This document shows positions 1-9,051 of a stretch of DNA of 64,000 bases, in pieces. The stretch is from Impatiens glandulifera (lineage: Eukaryota > Streptophyta > Magnoliopsida > Ericales > Balsaminaceae). The stretch covers positions 29,343,151 to 29,407,150 of the forward strand of contig NC_061862.1 in the NCBI RefSeq assembly GCF_907164915.1. The letters run 5' to 3'. Below the pieces are notes generated by a model, which saw only the letters and a program-made list of their open reading frames with translations, was not told the DNA's origin and ran no database searches. Each line of letters opens with the position of its first letter. Position 1 is the first letter of the stretch. The position numbers and the translations under genes were made by a program.

Positions 1-1
1 A

Positions 2-1552
2 ATCTTTGAAGGAAATGAAAGAACAAGGGAGAACAAAATAATGATGGCCACACAGAAGTTCGAAAGCATCAAAATGAAACCAGGAGAAACTATGAAGGAA
101 TACAGTGACCGGTTCACTGGTGTGCTAGATGAACTAGCAACTCTGGGCAAGAAGTATGACAACAAAGAGGTAGTTATGAAGGCCTTGAGATCTCTTCCAA
201 GTGCCTGGGATATAAAGACAATGGTAATGAGGGAATCAAAGAGCCTACGTAAGATGAAACTATACGACGTATTCGAAGATCTAAAGGCATACGAATTCGA
301 GATGAGATCTAGGACCGAAGAGGAAGTCTCGGCCTCAACATCAACCAGAGCACTAATCACATCTACAGAACCGGCTGTACCTGCACCTACCCCTGCACCG
401 ATACCGGCTCCTGCACCTGTACCTATCAGAACAGCCGAACAGTTTACTGAGGACGCCATGGCCATGCTCGCACAGAAGTTTGGAAGGTTCATGAAAAGGA
501 GCCAACCGACAAACAACTACTATGGTGACAAATCCAATGTAAGATGCTATAACTGTAACTGTTTGAGACACTTTAAGTGGGAATGCAGGAAACCAAGGAG
601 GGATACCCAGAAACCGGACTATCAAAATGACAGAAATAATTATCAACAAGCCGGTGAAGGAAGTGAGGTACCGAAAGCACTAATAGCCGACGATGGAGGA
701 AGTCTATGGGCTCGCAGTGACAGTGACGATGAGCTCACGTGCCTCATGGCCAATGAGGAACAGGTATTTGACTCTCCCTGTGAGGAATTTACTAAAGATG
801 AGTTATACAATGCATTAAATGACATGGTAGAAGAATATAAGAACCTATTGACCATGTTACCTAAACACCTCAACATCAAGCCCGATCCCATAGTACCTAT
901 TCCAATAGAACCAGAGGTACGCATCATAACCGAACCGGAGGTCATTCAATCTAATGATATCCGTACCATAGAAACCGAGTTAGACCCTAAGACCGAACAA
1001 CCTAGTGAACCGACTAGAGAACTAACCGAGGAAGAGAATGCCCGATTTCAATATACGATGGCCGCCTATAAGAGATCTAGCGATATAGTAAAGAATATGA
1101 ATAAACACTATAGGCATCCTCGTTGTAAGCGTGGTCTTGGATACACAGGGAATAGCTCTAAAGACCGAAAACCCATAGAGAAAGCAAGGCTTACAAAAGG
1201 AAACCTCCCCTTTATAAGATTTCTTAAGAGCACCTGTACAGCTGAAGAAGAGGAAACCGCATACTATAGGGAAGAGAAGCTAAAATATGACTACGTTGGC
1301 CCAACCGATTCATGGCTTGACCTTGAGAAAAGAAAAGACGAAATCCTCAAATATAAGAAAGACTTTCCTGAACCACATAGGTCAAACTACAGATCACCGA
1401 ATCAAAGACCATCACCATTTAGGACATTTGAAGGACAACCGAAATACACCAGACCAAGTGTAAAAAGGACAGTTAAAACTCTAGCTAAGAAGACTGTCCG
1501 GTTTATTAAAGTTTGGGTACCTAAGGGACTAATCGCATGTGGACCCAAGTAA
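2..1552 (+). CDS. gag: Gag polyprotein, 5'-truncated by window edge
   Basis: The reading frame is open from base 2, so the ATG at 41 is internal and the true start lies upstream. The first 90 residues after that ATG match the copia gag (UBN2-type) domain, the structural protein that packages element RNA into particles. A Pro/Ala-rich linker (residues 111-129) follows. The CCHC zinc knuckle spans residues 169-182 (C169, C172, H177, C182, correct 2-4-4 spacing). The usual glycines between the second Cys and the His are missing, replaced by Asn-Cys-Leu-Arg. The last 320 residues are a long acidic, then basic extension typical of Sirevirus gag. The frame stops with TAA at 1550-1552, but a pol-linker-like stretch (MWVPN) continues in the same frame after the stop. 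The protease is read in another frame. Confidence 0.85.
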   Translation: MFEGNERTRENKIMMATQKFESIKMKPGETMKEYSDRFTGVLDELATLGKKYDNKEVVMKALRSLPSAWDIKTMVMRESKSLRKMKLYDVFEDLKAYEFEMRSRTEEEVSASTSTRALITSTEPAVPAPTPAPIPAPAPVPIRTAEQFTEDAMAMLAQKFGRFMKRSQPTNNYYGDKSNVRCYNCNCLRHFKWECRKPRRDTQKPDYQNDRNNYQQAGEGSEVPKALIADDGGSLWARSDSDDELTCLMANEEQVFDSPCEEFTKDELYNALNDMVEEYKNLLTMLPKHLNIKPDPIVPIPIEPEVRIITEPEVIQSNDIRTIETELDPKTEQPSEPTRELTEEENARFQYTMAAYKRSSDIVKNMNKHYRHPRCKRGLGYTGNSSKDRKPIEKARLTKGNLPFIRFLKSTCTAEEEETAYYREEKLKYDYVGPTDSWLDLEKRKDEILKYKKDFPEPHRSNYRSPNQRPSPFRTFEGQPKYTRPSVKRTVKTLAKKTVRFIKVWVPKGLIACGPK

Positions 1553-4500
1553 ATGTGGGTACCAAACAGTTGTGAATATGTATATTTTGCAGGATCCAAA
1601 GAAACGGCTAGGAAACTCCGAATGGTTCTTGGACAGCGGTTGCTCCAGGCACATGACCGGAAATAGCAATTTGCTAATCGACATCAGATCAGTAACCGGT
1701 GCTCTAATTACCTTCGGTGACAACTCAAAAGGTAAAACTGTGGGCAAGGGTAAGATTGTCCATGGTAATCTAACTATTGATAATGTACTCTTAGTCGAAA
1801 ACCTACGTTTCAATCTACTTAGTATTAGTCAGTTGTGTGACGCCGGATACACGGTAGAATTCCTTAAACATGCATGCTTAGTTAAGGACTCTCAAGGCAT
1901 CGTACTACTAACCGGAAATAGAATAGGTAACATCTATAAGGTAGACTGGAAAACAAGAATAGAATATCATATATGTATGATAGCTAAGACTGATCAAACC
2001 TGGCTATGGCACAAGAGACTAAACCATCTAAACATGAAAACCTTAAACTACATTCGCGGTAAAAAGCTAGTTGAAGGTATTCCTGATATAGTATTTAACC
2101 AGGATAAGGTCTGTTCAGCATGCCAGATGGGTAAACAAACTAGGTCATCTTTTAAGAGTAATGGAAATATTCAATCCAGCCGATGCCTAGACCTTCTTCA
2201 CATGGATTTATTTGGACCGATTCAGGTCATTAGCCTAGGAGGTATGCTGTACACCATGGTAGTTATTGATGATTACTCTAGATATACATGGGTGATATTC
2301 CTACCATCTAAACGAGAAACTGTATCAAACCTGATCACACTTCTTAAGCGGTTGCAAAATGAAAAATCAACTCGCATCAACAGCATTCGAAGTGATCGAG
2401 GTACCGAATTTACTAATAGTACATTAACTGCATATCTTGATGAACCCGGCATTAGACACGAGTTGTCTAGTGCTAGGACTCCTCAACAAAATGGCCTGGC
2501 CGAGAGAAGAAACCGGACTCTCAAGGAAGCCGCACGGTCCATGATAGCCGACTCCGGCATTGCTTAGAAATTTTGGGCTGAGGCTATCAACACTGCATGC
2601 CATACACAAAATCGGTCTCTGATAAACAGATTTCACAACAAAACACCATATGAGGTTTATTTTAACAGAGTTCCCAAACTCAAGTATCTCAGGATTTTCG
2701 GTTGCAAATGTTACATTCTTATAAATGGTAAAACCTAACTCACCGCTTTTGATGCAAAGACCGATACCGGCATTATGCTAGGATATTCGTCAGTGAGTAA
2801 AGCATATAGAGTATATAATAATAGAACTGCAAACATGGAGGAAACAATTCACGTTGTTTTCGATGAATCGGTTGAAAGCAATACTGCTTCATGCTTTGAT
2901 CTACATAACAGACTGGAAAATAACGATATTCATTCTGATAGTGAAGATGAGACTCCGGTCTTCAGGCGGTTTGTCCATGACCAAATGGGTATCATTGATA
3001 CCCAGCCGGATCAACTTGTTCCACAATAGGAAGCTGACACTTCGGTCCAATCCGAGGGAGTCGGTCGGTCTGACAATCTCGGTCAACCTACTGACATGTC
3101 TAGCCTTGGTCAAGTTACCGGTAATTTGGTAGACATCCCTGAACTAAATCTCAGAAGAAACAGTAAACATCCTCCTGAGCAAATTATAGGTGACCCTTCA
3201 GAACCTGTTCGAACTAGGAGTCAACTTCTGGAAGGATATTTTAACTCAGCTTTCATATCCCAGATTGAACCGAAAAGGATAGATGAAGCATTGTCAGATC
3301 CGGATTGGATCTTGGGAATGCAAGAAGAGCTAAACCAGTTCGAGAGTAGTAAAGTCTGGTACTTAGTTCCCAGACCGAAAGATCAATCGGTCATAGGAAC
3401 AAGATGGGTATTCAGAAATAAACTCAATGAGGACGGTTTGGTCACGAGGAACAAAGCCAGATTAGTGGCTCAAGGTTACAAACAGGAAGAGGGTATTGAC
3501 TTTGAAGAGTCATTTGCTCCTGTAGCCAGGATTGAAGCCATTAGGATTTTTCTTGCATTTGCTGCTTTCAAAAACTTCAAAGTCTTTCAAATGGATGTTA
3601 AAAGTGCATTTCTGAACGGTGATCTACGTGAAGAAGTGTACGTTGAACAGCCACCCGGTTTCAAAAATGCTGCATTTCCAAACCATGTATACCGGCTGAA
3701 CAAAGCTTTATACGGTCTAAAGCAAGCACCCAGAGCCTGGTATGATACGCTAACCGCATTTCTATTAGAACATGATTTCACCATCGGTTTAGTGGATAAG
3801 ACATTGTTTAAATTTGAAAAGAAGGAACATATCCTACTTGTTCAAATTTATATAGATGACATTATTTTCGGTTCCACCGATCCAAAGCTTTGTGACAAAT
3901 TCTCAAAAATGATGACTGACAAATTTGAAATGAGTATGATGGGAGAATTAAGTTTCTTTCTAGGTCTTCAGGTTAAACAACTCAAGGAAGGAACATTCAT
4001 CAGTCAACCAAAATATACCAAGGAGCTGCTAAAGAAATTCGGTATGGACACATGCTCCTCGGCGGCCACTCCAATGAGCTCATCCATTAAACTGGACAGA
4101 GATGATGAAGGCCAATCGGTAGACCAGATTGCATACCGGGGCATGATCGGTTCCCTATTGTATCTGACAGCAAGTAGACCGGACATCCTGTTTGCAGTTG
4201 GTGTGTGTGGAAGATTCCAAGCAAATCCAAAGCAATCCCATTACACAGCCGCAAAGAGGATACTGAAGTATCTAAAGGGCACACCTGATGTCGGTCTGTG
4301 GTACCCAAAAGACTCATCCTTTAATCTAACAAGCTACTCAGACGCAGATTATGCAGGATGCAAGATCGACAGGAAAAGTATCAGTGGAACATGTCAGTTC
4401 CTAGGTGACCGACTGGTGTCATGGCACAGCAAGAAACAGACATCGGTGGCTACATCAACCGCGGAGGCTGAATACTTGGCGGCCGGAAGTTGCTGTTCCC

Positions 4501-4814
4501 AACTCCTCTGGATCCAACAGCAGCTGAAGGACTTCGGTATCACAGCCGAAGAGTCCCCGATCTTCTGTGACAACACAAGTGTCATTGCGATTACCTACAA
4601 CCCGGTTCTCCACTCCAGAACCAAGCACATCGACATAAGGCATCATTTCATCCGAGAGCATGTCACGCTGAAGCATATCCGGCTGGAATACGTACCGACC
4701 GATCAACAAGTAGCCGATATCTTCACGAAGCCGCTGCAGGAAGCTAAGTTTTCTCAATTCAGGCTTACTCTCGGCTTAACCGACATTAGCCAAATCCTTC
4801 CAAAGGATGCTTAA
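1539..4814 (+). pseudogene. pol: Pol polyprotein (PR-INT-RT-RNaseH), interrupted by stops
   Basis: One frame carries the whole copia pol. The aspartic protease has DSG near 1632. The integrase zinc domain begins WLWHKRLNH near 2005. The integrase core shows the catalytic acids in DLFGP, SDRGTEF and NGLAERRNR. The reverse transcriptase starts near RWVFRNK (3400) and has YIDD near 3850. RNase H has [15 protein letters not shown] and the closing [11 protein letters not shown]. Three in-frame stops break it: TAG 2565-2567 and TAA 2736-2738 in the integrase C-terminal part, and TAG 3027-3029 in the linker before RT. All three can be explained as C-to-T changes in CAG or CAA codons. The RT-RNaseH stretch 3096-4814 is open (572 codons) and looks intact. 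Gag is in a different frame, so a shift near 1590-1600 is needed to enter pol. Such a product would cleave gag-pol, integrate DNA and reverse-transcribe RNA in cytoplasmic particles. Confidence 0.92.
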
Positions 4815-5331
4815 AGGGAAACCGGTTCAAGCAGACAAACCGGTAACTCTTCCTAAGCTGTTGAACTTTGAATCTTCGGGGTGTCTGTGGAAGAACCGCC
4901 CAGTCTATCAGATAGAGTAAACCGACTGGCTACTTGGTGCATGCACCAAATAACCGCATCGGGATGAACAACTGATACCTGACCGGCTCGGAAGCAGGTT
5001 ACCCTAGATTATTTGAACTTCAAACAAAAGAGGAATAGTTATCAGAGGATGAGGATATCTGCTCTGCATCATTACCCTTTCCAAGTAACATGGTCGCGCC
5101 TAAAAAGACGTGAAGATCTTTTGATATCTTTCACGGTTCAGGCCTATGACCGACACCTAGACTGCAAGCTTGCCTATTTCATACAAAATCTCTTATCCAG
5201 CAGTTAATACATGTCATCCCATTTAATGCCTGGACAATAGGTTAGCCCCTAAACTAGTATTTAAGTGAAGCAAACGCTCACCTCAACACTCACAAGTCAC
5301 AAGAACATCCTCTCACTAAGGCAACCTAACC
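4815..5331 (+). other. Spacer between pol and first accessory gene
   Basis: No long open frame or known domain is visible. The region has the same ACCGGT/ACCGAC-rich composition as the coding parts, so it belongs to the element. Its end holds the TATA-like box and leader of the first accessory gene. Confidence 0.6.
5258..5265 (+). promoter_or_regulatory. TATA-like box of accessory gene A
   Basis: TATTTAAG lies 74 bp before the ATG at 5332. A CA/CT-rich, ATG-free stretch follows, as in a plant 5' leader. The same arrangement precedes the two following accessory genes. Confidence 0.45.
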
Positions 5332-6087
5332 ATGTCTCAATTCCCAAACATCCTCCAAGTGGATTTTGAATCCTATTCTGGTACCGAACACTATGAGGTG
5401 TATCGGATGATCAAGAAACTGGAAGATACTGGCCTCCAGTATTTTCTGGATGACAAGCAAACTATCTACCCTGAATCCGTCTTGGAATTTTACTATAATG
5501 CCAGGGTATTCCGGGGCACACCCCACTTTGATACCCACATCCAATCAAAGGTTGGGGGTATAATCTTCGATTTCACCGAGCAGGACTTTGCTCGGTGCTT
5601 CGGTCTGCCTAAGCAAGGGATCACAGACCTCAACCCTCCGGCCGACATTAAGGCTGAGGTCTCCCTCTCCTTTGCCCGGTCGGATGAGCCTGTTGATGAT
5701 CATGGCTCTAAGTCTCTCTTGAGGGCTGAGTATCAGCTCCTCAAAGATGTGATAGGAAGGGGCATCTTTGGAAGAGATGTCACCAACACCTATTGCACGG
5801 CGAATTTCAACATGATGGCGGCCATCATTACCAGCACGCCGGTGAATTGGTCCCGGGTGCTAGTCGACACCCTAATCTGGATGGTTAACATCCGGTCGGT
5901 CGGTCTTATTCCCCAAATAAGCACCCTTACGGTGGAACTTGGCGTTCCAACCTGTCCTGGCGAGGGCTTGAACCAGGCCCAGGTGTTAACCAGAGAGACG
6001 ACCGATTCTTTCTATAATCGGTTTGAAAGAGAATGGAGGAGGAGAAACTTCAATCCCCCTCGTGATGTTAACCCCCGCGCTCGCTAA
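5332..6087 (+). CDS. Accessory protein A (plant-transposon-domain paralogue 1)
   Basis: A 251-residue protein, open from ATG to stop. It is clearly related to the next two genes. Shared blocks are LEDTGLQYFL (about residue 31) followed by V-x-EF-Y-x-NA, a short pre-helix block ending CFGLPKQG (about 95), and a second block with LL-x-DVI-x-R-x-I and PVNWSRVL (about 180). The pattern resembles the 'putative plant transposon protein' domain (Pfam Transposase_32 type) as I remember it; no biochemical function is known for that domain. There is no signal peptide, membrane segment or catalytic motif. It ends soon after the domain and lacks the long C-terminal tail of paralogue C. The ATG is the first in the frame and lies just after a leader-like sequence. 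An env-like role, often proposed for genes at this position in Sireviruses, has no support here because no membrane segment is seen. Confidence 0.75.
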   Translation: MSQFPNILQVDFESYSGTEHYEVYRMIKKLEDTGLQYFLDDKQTIYPESVLEFYYNARVFRGTPHFDTHIQSKVGGIIFDFTEQDFARCFGLPKQGITDLNPPADIKAEVSLSFARSDEPVDDHGSKSLLRAEYQLLKDVIGRGIFGRDVTNTYCTANFNMMAAIITSTPVNWSRVLVDTLIWMVNIRSVGLIPQISTLTVELGVPTCPGEGLNQAQVLTRETTDSFYNRFEREWRRRNFNPPRDVNPRAR

Positions 6088-6592
6088 GTCACTTCTTCTT
6101 GCATCCGGTCGTTTTGCAGCATGTACCGGATGAAGTTTTCACCAACTCAAATTTGATCATATCGGCTTCTTCCATGTCTACTTCGGTTTTATTTGTGTTT
6201 TTCTTGACTTCATCATTGCTGTATGTCATTTTCGGCATTGTCTCTACCTTTTTCGGTTTCTATCTAATCAATATCGGTTATGTGTTAAAATGCATTTAAT
6301 GAGATAATCTCAATTAATGAAATAACTCCCAACCACCCGCACATTTAATTTCCAACTAATCTGGTCACTTCCCAACTAACACTTACCTCGAGCCTTGCAA
6401 TCTGCCGCTTCCCCATGCATCTTGAAAAGGGAAAGATTCTTTTCCTTAATAAAACAAAACTGACCATCAATGCTCAGATTTTTCCCTCCAAAACCGATCC
6501 TATATAAGGAGCCATCCTCCTCTCATTCTATCACATCCAAAAGTACAAAATCACTTGTATTCTTCTTGAATCTCTCTCTCAATACCATAATC
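6088..6592 (+). other. Spacer and leader before accessory gene B
   Basis: Non-coding. It includes a T-rich stretch after gene A (6150-6300), an AT-richer middle, then a TATA box at 6501 and a CT-rich leader. The frame of gene B is open upstream to 6470, but that part contains the TATA box and leader, so I do not count it as coding. Confidence 0.5.
6501..6508 (+). promoter_or_regulatory. TATA box of accessory gene B
   Basis: TATATAAG lies 92 bp before the chosen ATG at 6593, with a CT-rich leader between. Its presence inside the longer open frame argues that translation starts at 6593. Confidence 0.55.
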
Positions 6593-7300
6593 ATGCCGAG
6601 CCGTACTTTGGGAAACTTTCTAAGCATCGATTTCAACTCATGTATGGCAGAATGGGACGGTGACCATCCAAAGAAAAACATGTTTGAATGCCTTATTGAT
6701 ACCGGACTTCAAACCTTCCTCGAAGAATCCGGTCCTGTACTGATTGAGGATGTCAAGGCATTCTTCAGAAGTGCCTGCATCAGGGGCGACTACATTGTCT
6801 CTACGGTAAGGGACCACACCTTCTGGCTTGATGAAGCCGAATTTGCCATCCTTCTCAATCTGCCCAAAGAAGGGTTCTCTGATTTCCCGACTATGGAGGG
6901 ACTTGATGCATTCTACTATGGATTACTCTGTTCTACAACCCTTGATCCAGTGGAAACCTATGGGTTAAAAACCCACCTCGGTCGTAGTGCTCAGCTCCTT
7001 CTTGAGATTGTCACTCGGTCCATTCTGTGTCAATCCCCAAATCAGCGGTATTCAAAGAACACCTACAACATCATGACCCACATCTTCCACAAAACGACCA
7101 TCAATTGGTCAGCGGTCCTCTTCCAAAACTTGAAGAACATGGTGCTGACCAAGAAAGGTCTCGGTTACGCACCTCACATCAGCAAGTTGATTCTCAAGTA
7201 CCGGCCAGAGTTTGGACCGGGTACACCGGTATCCCCCTCAAACATTCTTGATGCAAATGCGGTGGAAGAGAAGTTTTCCAAAATGGTGTTTACTTCTTAA
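6593..7300 (+). CDS. Accessory protein B (plant-transposon-domain paralogue 2)
   Basis: A 235-residue protein starting MPSRTLGNFL. An in-frame ATG at 6470 exists, but it precedes the TATA box, and homology with A and C starts only after 6593. Shared features are DTGLQTFLEE (near residue 33), V-K-AFF, a block ending LNLPKEG, then LLLEIVTRSI, TINWSAVLFQNL and GPGTP near the end. It is as long as A and also lacks the coiled-coil tail of C. The family is probably the plant transposon (Transposase_32-like) domain, with unknown activity. No targeting signal is visible. Divergence from A and C is high (only motif-level identity by eye), so the triplication is old or the copies evolve fast. The open frame suggests it was maintained until recently. 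Confidence 0.75.
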   Translation: MPSRTLGNFLSIDFNSCMAEWDGDHPKKNMFECLIDTGLQTFLEESGPVLIEDVKAFFRSACIRGDYIVSTVRDHTFWLDEAEFAILLNLPKEGFSDFPTMEGLDAFYYGLLCSTTLDPVETYGLKTHLGRSAQLLLEIVTRSILCQSPNQRYSKNTYNIMTHIFHKTTINWSAVLFQNLKNMVLTKKGLGYAPHISKLILKYRPEFGPGTPVSPSNILDANAVEEKFSKMVFTS

Positions 7301-7576
7301 GTGCCTATCTCTCATATCATCCTATCGGTTTCCTCTCTGTACTGTCTCTTGAATAAAATATCGTTTTAGTTTCAATGACCGTTTCTCTTTACTCTTTGCG
7401 CATTTATCTAAGTAACCGGTTCACATCTTAAAATAACCTCGTTATTATCCGGTATCATAAAATCTGATTAAAACTGTTAACACTCTGACCAATCAAAATG
7501 TCTGTTTCGATTTAGAAACCGCTCAATCATTCGGTCTCAAAGAAAAGAATGCGTCATCCATGACATAGGCAAAGGG

Positions 7577-7674
7577 TTTTGGAGGGAAATCTCCCGCTCA
7601 AAGTGGCCGCCCACCTTTTCATACTTAACCGCCCATAGCTTGGCGCCCTTTCATTTTGGAGGGAAAACTCCCGC
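7577..7674 (+). repeat. Direct repeat upstream of the gene C TATA box
   Basis: The element GGAGGGAAAWCTCCCGC with four Ts before it occurs at 7577-7597 and 7654-7674, 77 bp apart, with a single mismatch. Each copy is itself a weak palindrome (GGGA/TCCC). Position and duplication suggest a regulatory module for gene C. Confidence 0.6.
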
Positions 7675-7712
7675 CCATTAATGATGGGACGGTTGGGCTT
7701 CCAAACCGTGTC

Positions 7713-7720
7713 TATAAAAG
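7713..7720 (+). promoter_or_regulatory. TATA box of accessory gene C, with adjacent inverted repeat
   Basis: TATAAAAG lies 112 bp before the ATG at 7825. Just upstream (about 7689-7710) is an imperfect inverted repeat, ACGGTTGG and CCAAACCGT, both arms fitting the plant MYB core CNGTTR. The leader that follows is CT-rich and free of ATG. Confidence 0.6.
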
Positions 7721-7824
7721 GGGCCTTCGGTCATTTTCTTTCATTCTCACGCGAATTCACTTTCTCTCTCTAAGCTTCCTAAACTCTCTAAAGTCGTTTT
7801 TCTCTCATTCTCAAACTCTTCAAC

Positions 7825-9051
7825 ATGGGTCGTGATTCGGCGTTGTTCAAACTCTACTCTCAAGTAGATTTCGAGGAGATCCGGCAGAATGGGACGACCG
7901 AGGCGAAGGAAGTTATTGACCGGCTGATTAAAACCGGTCTGGGATATTTCCTAGGCGGTCCTCACGTCATTTACAAAGATGCGGTCGAAGAATTCTTCAA
8001 CACCGCAATCATCTCCTACGACAGGATCATCGCGACGGTTTGCGGTTCCCAAATCGAGATCACCGAAGCATTGGTGGCCGAGAGCTTGCATCTCCCAACT
8101 ACTGGCCAGGATGCAACGGCAGAAATAGACAATGACACTTTTGAGACGGCTTGCCACTTCTTATCGGCAACCACTGAGCCGATCACTACATCCGGGAGTA
8201 AACAAATGCTGAGGCCGGAGTATATTCCGGCGTGTGACGTTTTCGCCAGGGCGATACTGGCAAGGGGAGGAAACTTCAGCAACCTTACCAAAGACAAAAT
8301 CAAGATGATAATCGGTCTGTTGGAAGGAAAAGAGGTCAACTGGGCAAGATCAGTGTTCGGCAACCTCATGGACATGGTGAAACCGGATTCAACCCGGTCG
8401 TGGGGATATGCCGTGCCCCTCGGTAAGATATTCCTCCACTTAAAAATCAATCTTGGTCCCGGCACCGTTCTCGCAAAACGTTGCCTCATTAGATCGAGGC
8501 AATTCCTTACAAGAACGCAGCCGGCCTCCAGTTCCACAGGTGGCCGAAAGAAGAAAGCCGCAAAGAAAGATGCCCCGGCAAAAGCAAAGACTGGAGGAAA
8601 GGGAAAAGAAAAGGTAACCTTCGTAGACCCACCACAACAAACAGAAGATGAGGAGTGGGCTCCTGAGGAAACCGACACGGAGAGGACCGAAGATAGAACG
8701 GTCAATGACGACGATCATTCGGCTCGGAGTCCGAACGATGCCGAACAAAGCGCTAATCCTGAGACCACCGAGGGTGAAGACGGGGTTGATAAAGTAGCCA
8801 ATGATGAAGGCTACAACACGGAGAGGGAAGAGGCCGACGAGGCTGAGGCCGAAAGATTAGCCCAGAAAATCTTTCAGGGCATTAACAAGCAAGACGAGGA
8901 CATTATAAACCTATATTTGGAGTGGCATGAGTACCGGTTCAAAACAAAATATAAAGAAATCCTACCGAGCTTCTCACAAAAAGATTGCATCAACAGATTG
9001 GAGGAAGTAGAAGACCTGATGTTGCGCCTCACAAAGTCCAACACAATTTAG
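7825..9051 (+). CDS. Accessory protein C, N-terminal part (plant-transposon-domain paralogue 3)
   Basis: A 408-residue open frame starting MGRDSALFKLYSQVDFEEI. Residues 1-220 are the same domain as in A and B: IKTGLGYFLGG, AVEEFFNTA, a block ending LHLPTTG, then LRPEYIPACDVFARAIL, EVNWARSVF and LNLGPGT-like. After residue 230 the protein becomes Lys/Ala-rich (RKKKAAKK, a possible nuclear localisation signal) and then strongly acidic (Glu/Asp runs, residues 270-350), followed by a short helical stretch. It ends at TAG 9049-9051. The same frame stays open after this stop to 10524, so this is probably the N-terminal half of an original protein of about 900 residues. Alternatively the TAG is read through at low rate. 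It is a probable nuclear protein; function unknown. Confidence 0.75.
   Translation: MGRDSALFKLYSQVDFEEIRQNGTTEAKEVIDRLIKTGLGYFLGGPHVIYKDAVEEFFNTAIISYDRIIATVCGSQIEITEALVAESLHLPTTGQDATAEIDNDTFETACHFLSATTEPITTSGSKQMLRPEYIPACDVFARAILARGGNFSNLTKDKIKMIIGLLEGKEVNWARSVFGNLMDMVKPDSTRSWGYAVPLGKIFLHLKINLGPGTVLAKRCLIRSRQFLTRTQPASSSTGGRKKKAAKKDAPAKAKTGGKGKEKVTFVDPPQQTEDEEWAPEETDTERTEDRTVNDDDHSARSPNDAEQSANPETTEGEDGVDKVANDEGYNTEREEADEAEAERLAQKIFQGINKQDEDIINLYLEWHEYRFKTKYKEILPSFSQKDCINRLEEVEDLMLRLTKSNTI

Larger units (their letters stand above)
7301..7824 (+). other. Spacer and promoter-like region before accessory gene C
   Basis: Non-coding. The first 200 bases are AT-rich. From 7550 on the sequence becomes GC-richer and holds a direct repeat, an inverted repeat, a TATA box and a CT-rich leader. 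Confidence 0.5.

Noticed and set aside
6470..6592. Upstream extension of accessory gene B to an earlier ATG
   Set aside because: It contains the TATA box and a leader-like sequence, and homology with A and C starts only after 6593.
8016..8705. A 229-codon open frame on the minus strand
   Set aside because: It is antisense to accessory gene C, whose plus-strand product has clear paralogues; the minus frame shows no domain and mirrors codon bias.
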